From Barnesiella propionica (GTDB taxonomy: Bacteria; Bacteroidota; Bacteroidia; Bacteroidales; Barnesiellaceae): DNA of 64,000 bases. Every line of letters starts with the position of its first letter. The stretch's first letter is position 1. Position numbers and translations under genes: made by a program. This document shows, in pieces, positions 27,374 to 36,654 of the stretch. Location: contig NZ_JAOQJK010000002.1 of assembly GCF_025567045.1 (NCBI RefSeq), forward strand, positions 124,001 to 188,000. Reading direction: 5' to 3'. The notes below the pieces were generated by a model. That model had not been told where the DNA came from. It saw only the letters and a program-made list of their open reading frames with translations, and made no database searches.

Positions 27374-27865
27374 ATGAAGAAAACAAAGTCAATCATTGTT
27401 GTACTGTTGTTGTTTTTATCTTTATCGTCGGCCTTTAACCCTCAGGATACAGGACTTAAACCAGGCAAGTTCGCTCCTGTATTTGAGATTAAAGATTCAT
27501 CACAGACTTTTAGTCTGAGTTCTTTGAAAGGACAATATGTCGTGTTGAATTTTTGGGCTAGTTATGATGCCCAGTCACGTATTGCCAATATTCGTCTTCG
27601 CAATGCTGTGGATAAGATGGTAAATAAAAACGTTTGTCTGGTTTCTGTTTCTTACGATACAAATAGGAGCGTATATGAGGAAACTCTGAAACTTGATAAA
27701 TTTAACACTGGTAGACAATTCTATGACGAGGCTGGTAGTACTTCGAAAGTTTTTGGAGATTATCGCCTTAAAAAAGGATTTACAAGTTATTTAATTGACC
27801 CCGAGGGAAAGATAATAGCGAGTAGCCTTAGTCCGGAAAAATTGACAGAACTGATTAGTCAATAA
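27374..27865 (+). CDS. Thioredoxin-fold protein lacking the CXXC motif
   Basis: A 163-residue exported protein of the TlpA/AhpC-TSA type. A signal peptide is at about 1-20. The thioredoxin fold is clear: GKFAPVFEIKD, FSLSSLKGQYVVLNFWAS, and the cis-loop side GFTSYLIDPEGKIIA. At the redox site the usual WCxxC is replaced by YDAQS, so no redox cysteine pair exists. The only Cys in the mature part is in KNVCLVSVSYD. It cannot be a normal disulfide reductase; a binding or structural role is inferred. Confidence 0.85.
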   Translation: MKKTKSIIVVLLLFLSLSSAFNPQDTGLKPGKFAPVFEIKDSSQTFSLSSLKGQYVVLNFWASYDAQSRIANIRLRNAVDKMVNKNVCLVSVSYDTNRSVYEETLKLDKFNTGRQFYDEAGSTSKVFGDYRLKKGFTSYLIDPEGKIIASSLSPEKLTELISQ

Positions 27866-27872
27866 CCTTAAT

Positions 27873-27908
27873 AAAGCCTGTTTCTTATAAAGATACAGGC
27901 TTTTTCTT
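27873..27908 (+). terminator. Terminator after the thioredoxin-like gene
   Basis: Nine-bp stem AAAGCCTGT/ACAGGCTTT followed by TTCTTTTTA. Confidence 0.85.
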
Positions 27909-28004
27909 TTTATCGTATAAAGAAATATCGTGGAAGCCGGAATAAAAGATTAGAAGAAAAGAAAGGCGGAAGGAATAAGATTCTTATTAAATAAAATTTA
28001 TTGA

Positions 28005-28706
28005 TTAACCGAATTTACTGATTTTTTTTAATTTCTCTTCATCCAGAATTTTAATTTTTCGTCCGTCTACAATAATGATTTTTTCATTGACAAAGCAAGA
28101 TAAAGTACGTATTGCATTGGAAGTAGTCATGTTTGAAAGATTGGCAAGATCTTCCCGAGCCATATATATGTTCAGTGTCGAACCGTCTTGTTCCAGCCCG
28201 TAGTTTTCTTTCAGGAAAATGAGAGACTCGGCGAGCCTTCCGCGTATATGTTTCTGTGTAAGATTCACAGTACGGGCGTCCGAGATTCCCAGATTGGTCG
28301 CTAATTCTTTAATAAAGAAAAGTGCGAATTGATTGTTACGTTTCAGTTGTTCTTCAACAATGGACATGGGTAAAGTTCCGATCGTAGAAGTTTCGAAAGC
28401 CGATGCCGCAGTAACGTAATTTTCATTGGCAAAATGAGCCCGGTATCCGAAATATTGAACAGGGCGGATAAGCCTGATAATCTGACTGCGTCCTCCTACG
28501 CCGTCTTTGTATATTTTTACTTTTCCTTTAAGCAAACACATGAGCAGCTTAGGTTCTTCCCCTTCACTGTAGATCACTTCATTCTTTTTAAAGGTATGAA
28601 TGCGAAAATTGTCGGTAATAATACGTTTATCTTCGTTCGTTAAAACCGACCACATTTCTGACATTTCTTCTTTAAGAATCGATTCTAATGTGCTTTTTTT
28701 TACCAT
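28005..28706 (-). CDS. Crp/Fnr family transcription regulator
   Basis: A 233-residue protein with an N-terminal cyclic-nucleotide-like barrel (about 40-140; FKKNEVIYSEGEEPKLLMCLLKGKVKIY) and a C-terminal winged helix (about 165-225; MAREDLANLSNMTTSNAIRT as recognition region). There is no cysteine cluster for an FNR-type iron-sulfur centre, so the signal is unknown. The gene has its own promoter (TAATTTTG at 28736-28743) with an inverted repeat over the -33 region that could mediate autoregulation. Confidence 0.9.
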   Translation of the reverse strand: MVKKSTLESILKEEMSEMWSVLTNEDKRIITDNFRIHTFKKNEVIYSEGEEPKLLMCLLKGKVKIYKDGVGGRSQIIRLIRPVQYFGYRAHFANENYVTAASAFETSTIGTLPMSIVEEQLKRNNQFALFFIKELATNLGISDARTVNLTQKHIRGRLAESLIFLKENYGLEQDGSTLNIYMAREDLANLSNMTTSNAIRTLSCFVNEKIIIVDGRKIKILDEEKLKKISKFG

Positions 28707-28735
28707 TTTTTGTTGTATAACACTGTTTTACAGCA

Positions 28736-28779
28736 CAAAATTAGAGAAAAAAATGGTTCTTGTTACATTTTGTGAACAA
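28736..28779 (-). promoter_or_regulatory. Promoter and candidate operator of the Crp/Fnr gene
   Basis: The -7 box TAATTTTG lies at 28743-28736. An inverted repeat TTGTT-N10-AACAA at 28760-28779 overlaps the -33 position. Crp/Fnr proteins bind such spaced palindromes, so autoregulation is plausible. Confidence 0.45.
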
Positions 28780-28869
28780 AAAAAGCATAGAAGTTTCTGT
28801 TTTTTAGAAAAGTTAATGGTTGCTTGATAAATATTAGGAAGATCGGCTGGCAAAATGCTGGAATATGAG

Positions 28870-28907
28870 AATCCCCCATATTTGAAGTTTCCGGCATATG
28901 GGGGATT
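28870..28907 (-). terminator. Hairpin at the end of the ftsK-lolA-trxB transcript
   Basis: Twelve-bp stem AATCCCCCATAT/ATATGGGGGATT with a 14-base loop, 13 bases after the trxB stop. The following T-tract is poor, so efficiency is uncertain. Confidence 0.55.
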
Positions 28908-28919
28908 TCTATAATGAGA

Positions 28920-29867
28920 TTATAAATTTTGATTTGTTAAATAGCGTTCCGCATCGATAGCCGCTTTACAACCCGAAGCAGCAGCCGTGATGGCTTGCCG
29001 GTAAATGGGATCGGCTACGTCTCCCGCGGCAAAAACACCGGGAATATTTGTTTCTGTGGTATGAGGATTTGTGATGATATATCCGTTATCATCAAGTTTC
29101 AAAAAGTCTTTGAAAATATCCGTGTTAGGTTTATGGCCTATTGCCAGGAAGAAACCGTCGATAGGCAGGTTAAAACGTTCTTCGTGGCTACTCCCCAGTC
29201 CTTTTACCAGATGGACACCTTCTACTCCGTTACTTCCGAATAAACCTTCCGCCTGTGTTTCAAAAAGAATTTCTATATTATGGTTTTCTTTGACACGTTT
29301 TTGCATAATTTCCGATGCGCGCAAATAGTTTTTGCGTACGATCAAATAAACTTTACTGGCCAAATGGGAAAGATAAATAGCTTCTTCGCATGCCGTATCA
29401 CCTCCGCCAACGACTGCAACTACTTTTTTCCGGTAGAAAAAACCGTCGCAGGTAGCACAGGCCGAAACTCCCATGCCGGCATATTTATCTTCGTCCGGTA
29501 ACCCTAAATACTTGGCAGAAGCACCTGTAGATATGATAACCGTATCTGCTTCAATTATCTTCTCTCCTTCTATGGTAATACGATAAGGTTTTTTTGAGAA
29601 ATCAGCAGCAGTCGCGATTCCTCGACGTATATCTGTACCAAAGCGGGAAGCCTGTTTTTTCAAATCTTCCATCATGTCGAATCCAGATATACCATCCGGA
29701 TAACCTGGGAAGTTTTCTATATCTGTCGTTGTTGTAAGTTGACCTCCGGGTTGTAAACCTTCATAAAGGACAGGGGCCAGGTTTGCACGGGAGGCATATA
29801 TAGCTGCTGTATATCCGGCAGGCCCGGAACCAATGATCAGACAGCGGACTCTTTCATTTTGTTCCAT
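28920..29867 (-). CDS. trxB: Thioredoxin reductase
   Basis: FAD- and NADPH-dependent enzyme that reduces thioredoxin in the cytosol. FAD-binding GSGPAGYTAAIY is near residue 13, the redox pair C137-A-T-C140 is followed by DGFFYR, NADPH-binding VVGGGDTA is near 152, and AAGDV is close to the C-terminus. The 315-residue length is standard. It is the last gene of a minus-strand run with ftsK and a LolA-like gene. Confidence 0.97.
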   Translation of the reverse strand: MEQNERVRCLIIGSGPAGYTAAIYASRANLAPVLYEGLQPGGQLTTTTDIENFPGYPDGISGFDMMEDLKKQASRFGTDIRRGIATAADFSKKPYRITIEGEKIIEADTVIISTGASAKYLGLPDEDKYAGMGVSACATCDGFFYRKKVVAVVGGGDTACEEAIYLSHLASKVYLIVRKNYLRASEIMQKRVKENHNIEILFETQAEGLFGSNGVEGVHLVKGLGSSHEERFNLPIDGFFLAIGHKPNTDIFKDFLKLDDNGYIITNPHTTETNIPGVFAAGDVADPIYRQAITAAASGCKAAIDAERYLTNQNL

Positions 29868-29890
29868 GATTTCTCTCTTTTGTGTTGTTA

Positions 29891-30499
29891 TTATCTTAGG
29901 TCTATCAGTTCTGCATCGGGATAGTTTTTCTTATCGAAAACAAATGTACGGTCAGGATAGTTCAAGCCACTTTTGTATTTTGAAATTTCTATCTGCGTCA
30001 CTTTATTGTTTTTGTCATAAATTGTTACAGACAATGGATATAATAATTGGGAATCTATTATCAATACTATTTTTTTAAAGTCACTCTGTTTGTTCTTAGG
30101 GATTAATGTAACGGTTTGTTTTCCGTTTTTGGGTGTTCCCGTTTTTTCGGTAAATCCTTTTTTATATCCGTTTATAATAGCGTAAGGATTTATATTTTGT
30201 AATTCTGACAAGCTGGGAGTGCTCAAATTTACTTCTCGCGTAGAAAACATATAGGACCACATCTCTTTTCCGTTATACCACGAGATTATTTCAGGGGTGT
30301 TCAGGACGAATTTTTCGCCAGCCATTTTTATGTCTCCGACGATCTTTCCCTGGGTTCCTTCCTGCATGATTGTAAAAACAGCCGAAATACCTTTGGATGA
30401 TTCGTATTTCGATTTTACTTTATCTAATAGCGAATTTTGAGCATGTGATAAAGGTAATATCAGCAAAATCAATAAAAAAGATATATATGCTCGTCTCAT
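29891..30499 (-). CDS. LolA-like outer-membrane lipoprotein carrier
   Basis: Periplasmic protein of 202 residues with a signal peptide (about 1-20, ending SHAQ) and the LolA pattern: helix KVKSKYESSKGISAVFTI, beta strands including EISTP-like FVLNTPEIISWYNGKEMW, and YKSGLNYPDRTFVF near the end. It would ferry lipoproteins or a related hydrophobic ligand to the outer membrane. It lies 11 bases after ftsK, an order I recall from other Bacteroidota. Confidence 0.85.
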   Translation of the reverse strand: MRRAYISFLLILLILPLSHAQNSLLDKVKSKYESSKGISAVFTIMQEGTQGKIVGDIKMAGEKFVLNTPEIISWYNGKEMWSYMFSTREVNLSTPSLSELQNINPYAIINGYKKGFTEKTGTPKNGKQTVTLIPKNKQSDFKKIVLIIDSQLLYPLSVTIYDKNNKVTQIEISKYKSGLNYPDRTFVFDKKNYPDAELIDLR

Positions 30500-30510
30500 T
30501 TTTTTAAATA

Positions 30511-32973
30511 TTAAGAAAGTTTATTTTCCAGTTGCATGATGTCCATTACCAGCACCTGTCTGGGTTTACCACCTTCACTCGGTCCCACGATACCCGCTGC
30601 TTCCAATTGGTCCATGAGCCTGCCTGCCCGGTTGTATCCTATGGAATAACGTCGTTGCAGGGAAGATGTAGAGGCTTGTTGTGAAACGACTATCATGCGT
30701 GCCGCTTCGTCGAACAAGGGGTCTCTCTCTCTCGTTTCGGAAAAATCTATAGCACCGCCTTCGCTGTCACCCCCTGTATATTCAGGGAGCATGAAGGCGG
30801 TAGGATAACCTTGTTGCTGGCTTATATATTCACAAAGCCTTTCTACTTCCGGTGTATCTATAAACGCACATTGTACCCTTTCCAGTTCACTGCCTTTGAA
30901 TATAAGCATATCTCCCCGCCCGATGAGTTGGTTGGCTCCGGGACAATCCAGAATAGTGCGGGAATCTATCATGGACATGACACGGAATGCGATACGGGTC
31001 GGGAAGTTTGCTTTAATAATACCGGTAATCACATTAGTCGAAGGTCTTTGTGTCGCTATAATCATATGTATACCTACGGCACGCGCCAGTTGTGCTATAC
31101 GTATGATAGGTGCTTCCACCTCTTTTCCGGCTGTCATGATGAGGTCGCTGAACTCATCGATAATGACTACTATATACGGCATATAATGATGACCGTTGTT
31201 CGGATTAAGTCCCCGGTTAATAAATTTCGTGTTATATTCTTTGATAGTACGTACACGCGCCTTTTTTAGCAGGTCATAGCGGTCGTCCATCTCTTTGGTA
31301 ATAGAACTGAGCGTTTGTACCACTTTGGTGACATCTGTTATAATAGCATCTTCGGTATCAGGCAATTTTGCCAGAAAATGCCGTTCAATAGCAGAATACA
31401 GGCTAAATTCCACTTTCTTGGGATCTACCAATACAAATTTGAGTTGGGACGGATGCTTTTTGTACAGCAAAGACGATATGATGGCATTCAGTCCTACCGA
31501 TTTTCCCTGGCCTGTAGCACCTGCCACCAGTACGTGTGGCATCTTGCACAGATCTGCCACATATACGTCGTTCGTGATGGTTTTTCCCAACGCAATAGGT
31601 AGCTCATAGTTACATTCCTGGAATTTTCTGGATGCTATGATAGAATACATGGAAACCGTTTGCGGTACATTGTTCGGAACTTCTATACCGATGGTGCCTT
31701 TACCGGGGATAGGAGCGATGATACGTATTCCGAGTGCAGACAGGCTCATGGCTATATCGTCTTCCAGGTTCTTTATTTTTGCAATCCTTATACCGGCTTC
31801 CGGAACGATTTCGTATAATGTGATGGTGGGGCCTACGGTCGCTTTTATCGAAACGATATGTATTCCGTAGTTTTCCAAAGTTTCCGTAATGCGTTTTTTA
31901 TTGGCGATCAGTTCTTCTTGATTAATCTCCGATGACGATTCGTATTTATTCAACAGATCAAATCCCGGCGCCTTATAGTGGGATAGATCGCGCGTAGGAT
32001 CGTAGTTTTCCAAAGGTGCGTTATTGTCGGTCAGTTCCTCGGTTCCTTGCGCGATAGTAAATCCGTTTTCTCCGGCTATAGTCAGTTCTTTTAAAGGTGG
32101 TGCAGGTATATCATTACCATCTGTTTCCCCAGTAGATACTTCGAATGGTATTTCATCTTCTGTATCGTCCGAATACGGTGCTTCTTCATCGTCGAAAGTG
32201 AGTTCCGGCGATGGAGTATGGGCGGCATATTCTTTAATTTCTTTTTTGGTAACGTTATTCTTTTGCTCTGCTTGAGCGATATTTTTTTCAGGAACCGGAT
32301 CGGTTACAGGCTCATTTAAGATAGGCTTTATGGTTTTCTTTGAAGAAATTTTCAAGGTAAATATACGGCGAATAATATCAATCGTTTTTTTGCTGATAAT
32401 TATAAGAAAAAAGAGAGTCAGCGCCATGATCAGGAGAGGTGTTCCTACTTCTCCTATGTTGTGCTCCAGAAACAGAGTTGCATAATACCCATGATATCCT
32501 CCCAGAAATAAGAAGCTGTCGTTATAATTGTCTATAAAGAAATAGCCGAAGAACAGAGAAGATATGATGATAGTCAGGCTGCAATATAAGGTAAGTTTAG
32601 GCAGGTTGCAGCGATTTACCTGCATGAGTTTAAGCCCTATGACTGCCAGCCATAAACTTACGACAAAAGAAGATATCCCTATCCATCGGTTAATGAACAG
32701 GTCGGACAGATAGGCTCCGAAAGCTCCTCCCCAATTAAGTATTTCATTTTCGATACGGCTGAGTTCTACTACAGGTAAATTTTCTATTTTACTTTGATCT
32801 ACAGTTCCTGTATAGAAAAAAGAAAGAAAAGAAATAAATGTATATGCAGCGAATAGTACGAAAAAAATGCCTGTTATAAAGTGTATGCGTTCGTTTCGTA
32901 AAAAAGCTCGTATGCTGCTAAAAAATCCTGTTTGGGGTGTATCTTTGGGATTTGCATCCTTTTTTGCTGCCAT
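30511..32973 (-). CDS. ftsK: DNA translocase FtsK/SpoIIIE
   Basis: Septum-located motor that pumps chromosome ends during division. Four hydrophobic segments in the first 200 residues anchor it, then an acidic/proline-rich linker. The motor has Walker A GATGQGKS near 482 and Walker B VVIIDEFSDL. The C-terminal gamma winged helix (QRRYSIGYNRAGRLMDQLE) reads orienting sequences. I start at 32973 (MAAKKDANPK, 820 residues) because the 22 residues encoded upstream look non-homologous. A TATTTTTG -7 box lies at 33004-33011, before this start. Confidence 0.95.
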   Translation of the reverse strand: MAAKKDANPKDTPQTGFFSSIRAFLRNERIHFITGIFFVLFAAYTFISFLSFFYTGTVDQSKIENLPVVELSRIENEILNWGGAFGAYLSDLFINRWIGISSFVVSLWLAVIGLKLMQVNRCNLPKLTLYCSLTIIISSLFFGYFFIDNYNDSFLFLGGYHGYYATLFLEHNIGEVGTPLLIMALTLFFLIIISKKTIDIIRRIFTLKISSKKTIKPILNEPVTDPVPEKNIAQAEQKNNVTKKEIKEYAAHTPSPELTFDDEEAPYSDDTEDEIPFEVSTGETDGNDIPAPPLKELTIAGENGFTIAQGTEELTDNNAPLENYDPTRDLSHYKAPGFDLLNKYESSSEINQEELIANKKRITETLENYGIHIVSIKATVGPTITLYEIVPEAGIRIAKIKNLEDDIAMSLSALGIRIIAPIPGKGTIGIEVPNNVPQTVSMYSIIASRKFQECNYELPIALGKTITNDVYVADLCKMPHVLVAGATGQGKSVGLNAIISSLLYKKHPSQLKFVLVDPKKVEFSLYSAIERHFLAKLPDTEDAIITDVTKVVQTLSSITKEMDDRYDLLKKARVRTIKEYNTKFINRGLNPNNGHHYMPYIVVIIDEFSDLIMTAGKEVEAPIIRIAQLARAVGIHMIIATQRPSTNVITGIIKANFPTRIAFRVMSMIDSRTILDCPGANQLIGRGDMLIFKGSELERVQCAFIDTPEVERLCEYISQQQGYPTAFMLPEYTGGDSEGGAIDFSETRERDPLFDEAARMIVVSQQASTSSLQRRYSIGYNRAGRLMDQLEAAGIVGPSEGGKPRQVLVMDIMQLENKLS

Positions 32974-33107
32974 GATATTCAAGTAAAGAGTTGATTCGCT
33001 TACAAAAATAATAAAAAAGTTTGGTGAGAACAGAAACAATCATGAGCATTCTTTTTTATTTTTTCATATCTGCGAACAGATTATGGTTTTAAAAGACGAA
33101 TCCGATT

Positions 33108-33836
33108 TTATGTTCCGGTATATTCTTCTTTTATGGAATGGAATTTTTGTATTAACCCTTCTTCTAATATACATTCTCGTTGCAGTTCTTCCTGCTCATT
33201 ACTTTCGCACAGATATTTGTTCAGAATATTTAAATAGTCTAATACATGCACTATAGATAAATGAAGATAATATTTAGAGCGGATATATCCATTATTTGCA
33301 GCCAGAACAGTACCGTTGTAATTAAGCATGTTTTCCAATTCAATATCGGTGAACTGGAACAAGACCGGATGTCCGGCGTTTCCTGAAATCCGTAAGGTAT
33401 ATTGTGGCTGAAGAAGAAAATTACAAAGAGTAAAAATTTCCTGTCCCGATAATTTTTGAAGTGTTTTTATTTCTTCTTCACTCAATGGGAATTTATTTTT
33501 CCAGTAATCAACTGCCTTTTGTTCGCTTGTTCCGGTCGCATGTTGGAATAGGATGCCTGCGCCTACATATATCGAACAAAGAGTAGTAAAGGCATCGGTA
33601 TGTAAACCTTTTAACATTCGAAGAAAATCAAATTCATGCGGATAATCTCCGGGGGAAGCTTTCTCTGTTTCATCGAATATAGTAGCCGTAATTATGAGGG
33701 TAGCTATACGGTCATGAATGCGGGATATTATTTTTTCATCTTCGTAGTCCAGTTGGGCTGTTTCCAGATATGGATTTAAAGGCAAGAAAAAACCGTTCTC
33801 GGTAAATAATTTTTTATATAGGGAAGATAGTTTCAT
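33108..33836 (-). CDS. Uncharacterised 242-residue cytosolic protein next to trkH
   Basis: Not recognised. No signal peptide or membrane segment. Mainly helical, with conserved-looking patches NPYLETAQLDYEDEKI, FDFLRMLKGLHTDAFTTL and LQPQYTLRISGNAGHPVLFQ. It lies 6 bases after the trkH stop and is probably translated from the dxs-trkA-trkH message. No terminator was recognised after it. Confidence 0.75.
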   Translation of the reverse strand: MKLSSLYKKLFTENGFFLPLNPYLETAQLDYEDEKIISRIHDRIATLIITATIFDETEKASPGDYPHEFDFLRMLKGLHTDAFTTLCSIYVGAGILFQHATGTSEQKAVDYWKNKFPLSEEEIKTLQKLSGQEIFTLCNFLLQPQYTLRISGNAGHPVLFQFTDIELENMLNYNGTVLAANNGYIRSKYYLHLSIVHVLDYLNILNKYLCESNEQEELQRECILEEGLIQKFHSIKEEYTGT

Positions 33837-33842
33837 TATTTA

Positions 33843-35303
33843 TTATTTTTTCCAAAAATATTTAGTAAATAAAATAAGGACGGTAAATAGCTCCAAACGT
33901 CCGATAAACATCACAAAGGATAATATCCATTTGCCGGATTCGGGTATATGGGAATAATCTCCGGCCGGTCCGCTTGCTTCAAGTCCTGGGCCGACATTGC
34001 TTATGCAGGAAAGAGCCGCCCCGAACGATTCGTCCATACTGAGACCTAATGCAGTAAGCGAGACCGTACTGGCTACTATCACGAACATGTATACAATAAG
34101 AAAAGCCATTGTTTTTGTAACCAGCTCGTGTGATATCAGTTTGCTATTTACCCGTATAGGGACAACGGCATTAGGATGTATAGCCCGGTAAAATTCATTC
34201 TTGATATTTTTGATTAAGATAACCATGCGGTCTATCTTTGCCCCGCCGCTGGTAGAACCGGCGCATGCTCCGAAAAACATGAGTATAAGGATAATAACAC
34301 AGAAGAAAGGTCCCCAGACTGTATAATCGGCCGTGGAAAACCCCGTAGTAGAGATAATAGAAGAAACCTGGAAAAAAGTCATACGGAATGTTTTCTCGAA
34401 TCCTTCCCATTGACCGGTAATGTATAATCCCGTCATGATGACGATAATAGCTCCTATTACCATAATCAGGAACCAGCGTAACTCTTCGCTGTGGATGAGT
34501 TTGGAATAATCGCCTTTTACCGCGCGGTATACCAGTGAGAAATTGATTCCGGCAATAATCATAAATATCGCTATAACATATTCGGTATAAGAAGAATTCC
34601 AGTAAATAATACTTTCCTGCCGGGTGGAAAATCCTCCAGTTCCCATAGTACTCATAGCGTGACAAACGGCTTCGAATAAGTTCATGGGCCCCATAAACAG
34701 CAAAATTACTAATACGGCAGTAATAGTACAGTAAACCACCCATAGTTTCTTTGCCGTTTGACTGATACGGGGACTAAGTTTATCGTGAGTAACACCGGTC
34801 ACCTCGGCATTAAATAATTGGATTCCTCCTCCGGAATTAAGCATAGGAAGAACGGCAAGTGTGAAAAGGATAATTCCCATACCTCCCAGCCATTGTATGA
34901 GACACCGCCAGATATTAATACCGTGTGGCAGGATATTTATGTTCTCCAGGACTGTAGCTCCGGTAGTTGTAAATCCCGACATGGTTTCAAAAAAAGCATC
35001 GACAATACGTGGTGCGTATCCTGAGAAAATAAAGGGCAGCATTCCGAAAAATGAAAAGAATAGCCAAGTGACCGATACTAAGAGAAATCCTTCCCGTTTT
35101 CCTACATGGTTGGATGCATTTTTTCCGCATAATACCATGATTCCAGCACATCCTGAGGTAATAAGTAAGGTATAAAGAAACGGCATAAAGTCGCTTCCTC
35201 CGTATAAAAGTGAAGTTACTAAAGGTATCAGCATAAAAAAAGCTTCTACAAATAGTAGCAAGCCGATAATTTTTAATAACAGACGATAATTTATTTCTGC
35301 CAT
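33843..35303 (-). CDS. trkH: Potassium uptake protein TrkH
   Basis: Inner-membrane K+ channel subunit of 486 residues with about ten hydrophobic segments and four selectivity-type re-entrant loops, visible as MSGFTTTGATV, MSTMGTGGFST, SSIISTTGFSTADY and CISNVGPGLEASGPAGDYS. It works with the cytosolic TrkA subunit encoded immediately upstream (12 bases). Confidence 0.95.
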   Translation of the reverse strand: MAEINYRLLLKIIGLLLFVEAFFMLIPLVTSLLYGGSDFMPFLYTLLITSGCAGIMVLCGKNASNHVGKREGFLLVSVTWLFFSFFGMLPFIFSGYAPRIVDAFFETMSGFTTTGATVLENINILPHGINIWRCLIQWLGGMGIILFTLAVLPMLNSGGGIQLFNAEVTGVTHDKLSPRISQTAKKLWVVYCTITAVLVILLFMGPMNLFEAVCHAMSTMGTGGFSTRQESIIYWNSSYTEYVIAIFMIIAGINFSLVYRAVKGDYSKLIHSEELRWFLIMVIGAIIVIMTGLYITGQWEGFEKTFRMTFFQVSSIISTTGFSTADYTVWGPFFCVIILILMFFGACAGSTSGGAKIDRMVILIKNIKNEFYRAIHPNAVVPIRVNSKLISHELVTKTMAFLIVYMFVIVASTVSLTALGLSMDESFGAALSCISNVGPGLEASGPAGDYSHIPESGKWILSFVMFIGRLELFTVLILFTKYFWKK

Positions 35304-35315
35304 TTCATTTTTTTT

Positions 35316-36650
35316 TTAATAAAACAGTTTCTCTATTTTTTGAATAGCAGTATCCAGGCAAAAGACGACTACATGGTCATTCGGCTGTATATGAGTATTA
35401 CCGGTTACGATCATTCCTTTTCCTTCCCGTATAAGACCACCGATAGTGAGATCTTTTGGTAAAGATAGTTCTTTAATAGGAGCTTTTGTTATTTTAGAAC
35501 CTTCTTTAGCTACTAGTTCCGCGACTTCAGCATCTGCCAGAGCCATACATTTGGCATTTGAAGAATCTTCAGCCAATAACAATTGGAAAATACGGCTGGC
35601 GGCCAACAATTTTTTGTTGATAATAGTACCTATATTTAATCCTTCTGCAGTGGAAATGAATTGTATGTTTTCGACTTCGGCAATCGTTTTGCGTACACCG
35701 AACTCCTTAGCGGTAAGGCACGCTAATATGTTCGTTTCCGAGCTGTCCGTCAGTGCTATGAATGCATCTACATCTTTTATCCCTTCTTCTTTTAAAAGTT
35801 CCGTATCTCGTCCGTCACCTTGTATGATAATGGTATCATCCATTTTTTCCACGAGTTTGTAACTTTTTTTACGGTCTATTTCAATGAGTTTGATTTTTAT
35901 ATCGTTAGGGGTACAGGCTGCAATGCGTACGGCAATACGGCTGCCTCCCATGATCATTACTTTCTTGATATCTATTTCTTGTTTTCCGGTCAGTATGCGA
36001 ATGTCTTTAATATGATCAGGCGTAGTCGTAAAATAAACGATATCTCCTAATTTCAATTCGTCGTTACCCCGGGGAATTATGGTCTCGTGTTTCCGTTTTA
36101 TGGCAGCTATGTGAAAATAACTGTCCGCATTGGTCAGTTCAAACAGTTTTTTATTGAGTATCATTGCTGTATCTCTAAGCCGTACCCCTACCACAATGAG
36201 CTCGCCGTTACAAAGTTCGAACCAGTTACGTACCCAGTTTCTTCGTAAAGCAGTACTCACTTCATGGGCAGCTAGCATTTCCGGATAGATAAGTTCGTCG
36301 ACACCCATTTTTTTGAAAAATTCTTTATTACCCGGTTTCAGGTATTCGTAATTATCTATGCGTGCAACTGTTTTTCGGGCTCCTAAGCTGGATGCTATGG
36401 CACATGCCGTAATATTTCGTGTTTCGAACGGGGTTACTGCAATGAAAAGATCGGTATGTTCTACATCTGCCTGTTTTTGCACGTGGAAAGAAGTCGGACT
36501 GCCTATTATGGTCATGAGGTTATAACGAGAATCCAGTTCCTGAAGTTTCTCATCATCGGTGTCAATTAATATGATGTCCTGTGCTTCTCTTGAGAGCATT
36601 TTGGCAAGGTGGGTTCCAACTTCTCCGGCTCCCGCAATTATTATTTTCAT
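35316..36650 (-). CDS. trkA: Trk potassium system NAD-binding subunit TrkA
   Basis: Cytosolic RCK ring protein gating TrkH. Two tandem RCK units are visible: a Rossmann nucleotide loop MKIIIAGAGEVGTHLAKML at the start, and a second unit at about 230 (VMIMGGSRIAVRIA) with FIALTDSSETNIL. The start at 36650 matches the conserved MKIII beginning; the upstream in-frame ATG adds 16 unlikely residues inside dxs. Four bases separate it from dxs. Confidence 0.95.
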   Translation of the reverse strand: MKIIIAGAGEVGTHLAKMLSREAQDIILIDTDDEKLQELDSRYNLMTIIGSPTSFHVQKQADVEHTDLFIAVTPFETRNITACAIASSLGARKTVARIDNYEYLKPGNKEFFKKMGVDELIYPEMLAAHEVSTALRRNWVRNWFELCNGELIVVGVRLRDTAMILNKKLFELTNADSYFHIAAIKRKHETIIPRGNDELKLGDIVYFTTTPDHIKDIRILTGKQEIDIKKVMIMGGSRIAVRIAACTPNDIKIKLIEIDRKKSYKLVEKMDDTIIIQGDGRDTELLKEEGIKDVDAFIALTDSSETNILACLTAKEFGVRKTIAEVENIQFISTAEGLNIGTIINKKLLAASRIFQLLLAEDSSNAKCMALADAEVAELVAKEGSKITKAPIKELSLPKDLTIGGLIREGKGMIVTGNTHIQPNDHVVVFCLDTAIQKIEKLFY

Positions 36651-36654
36651 TTTA

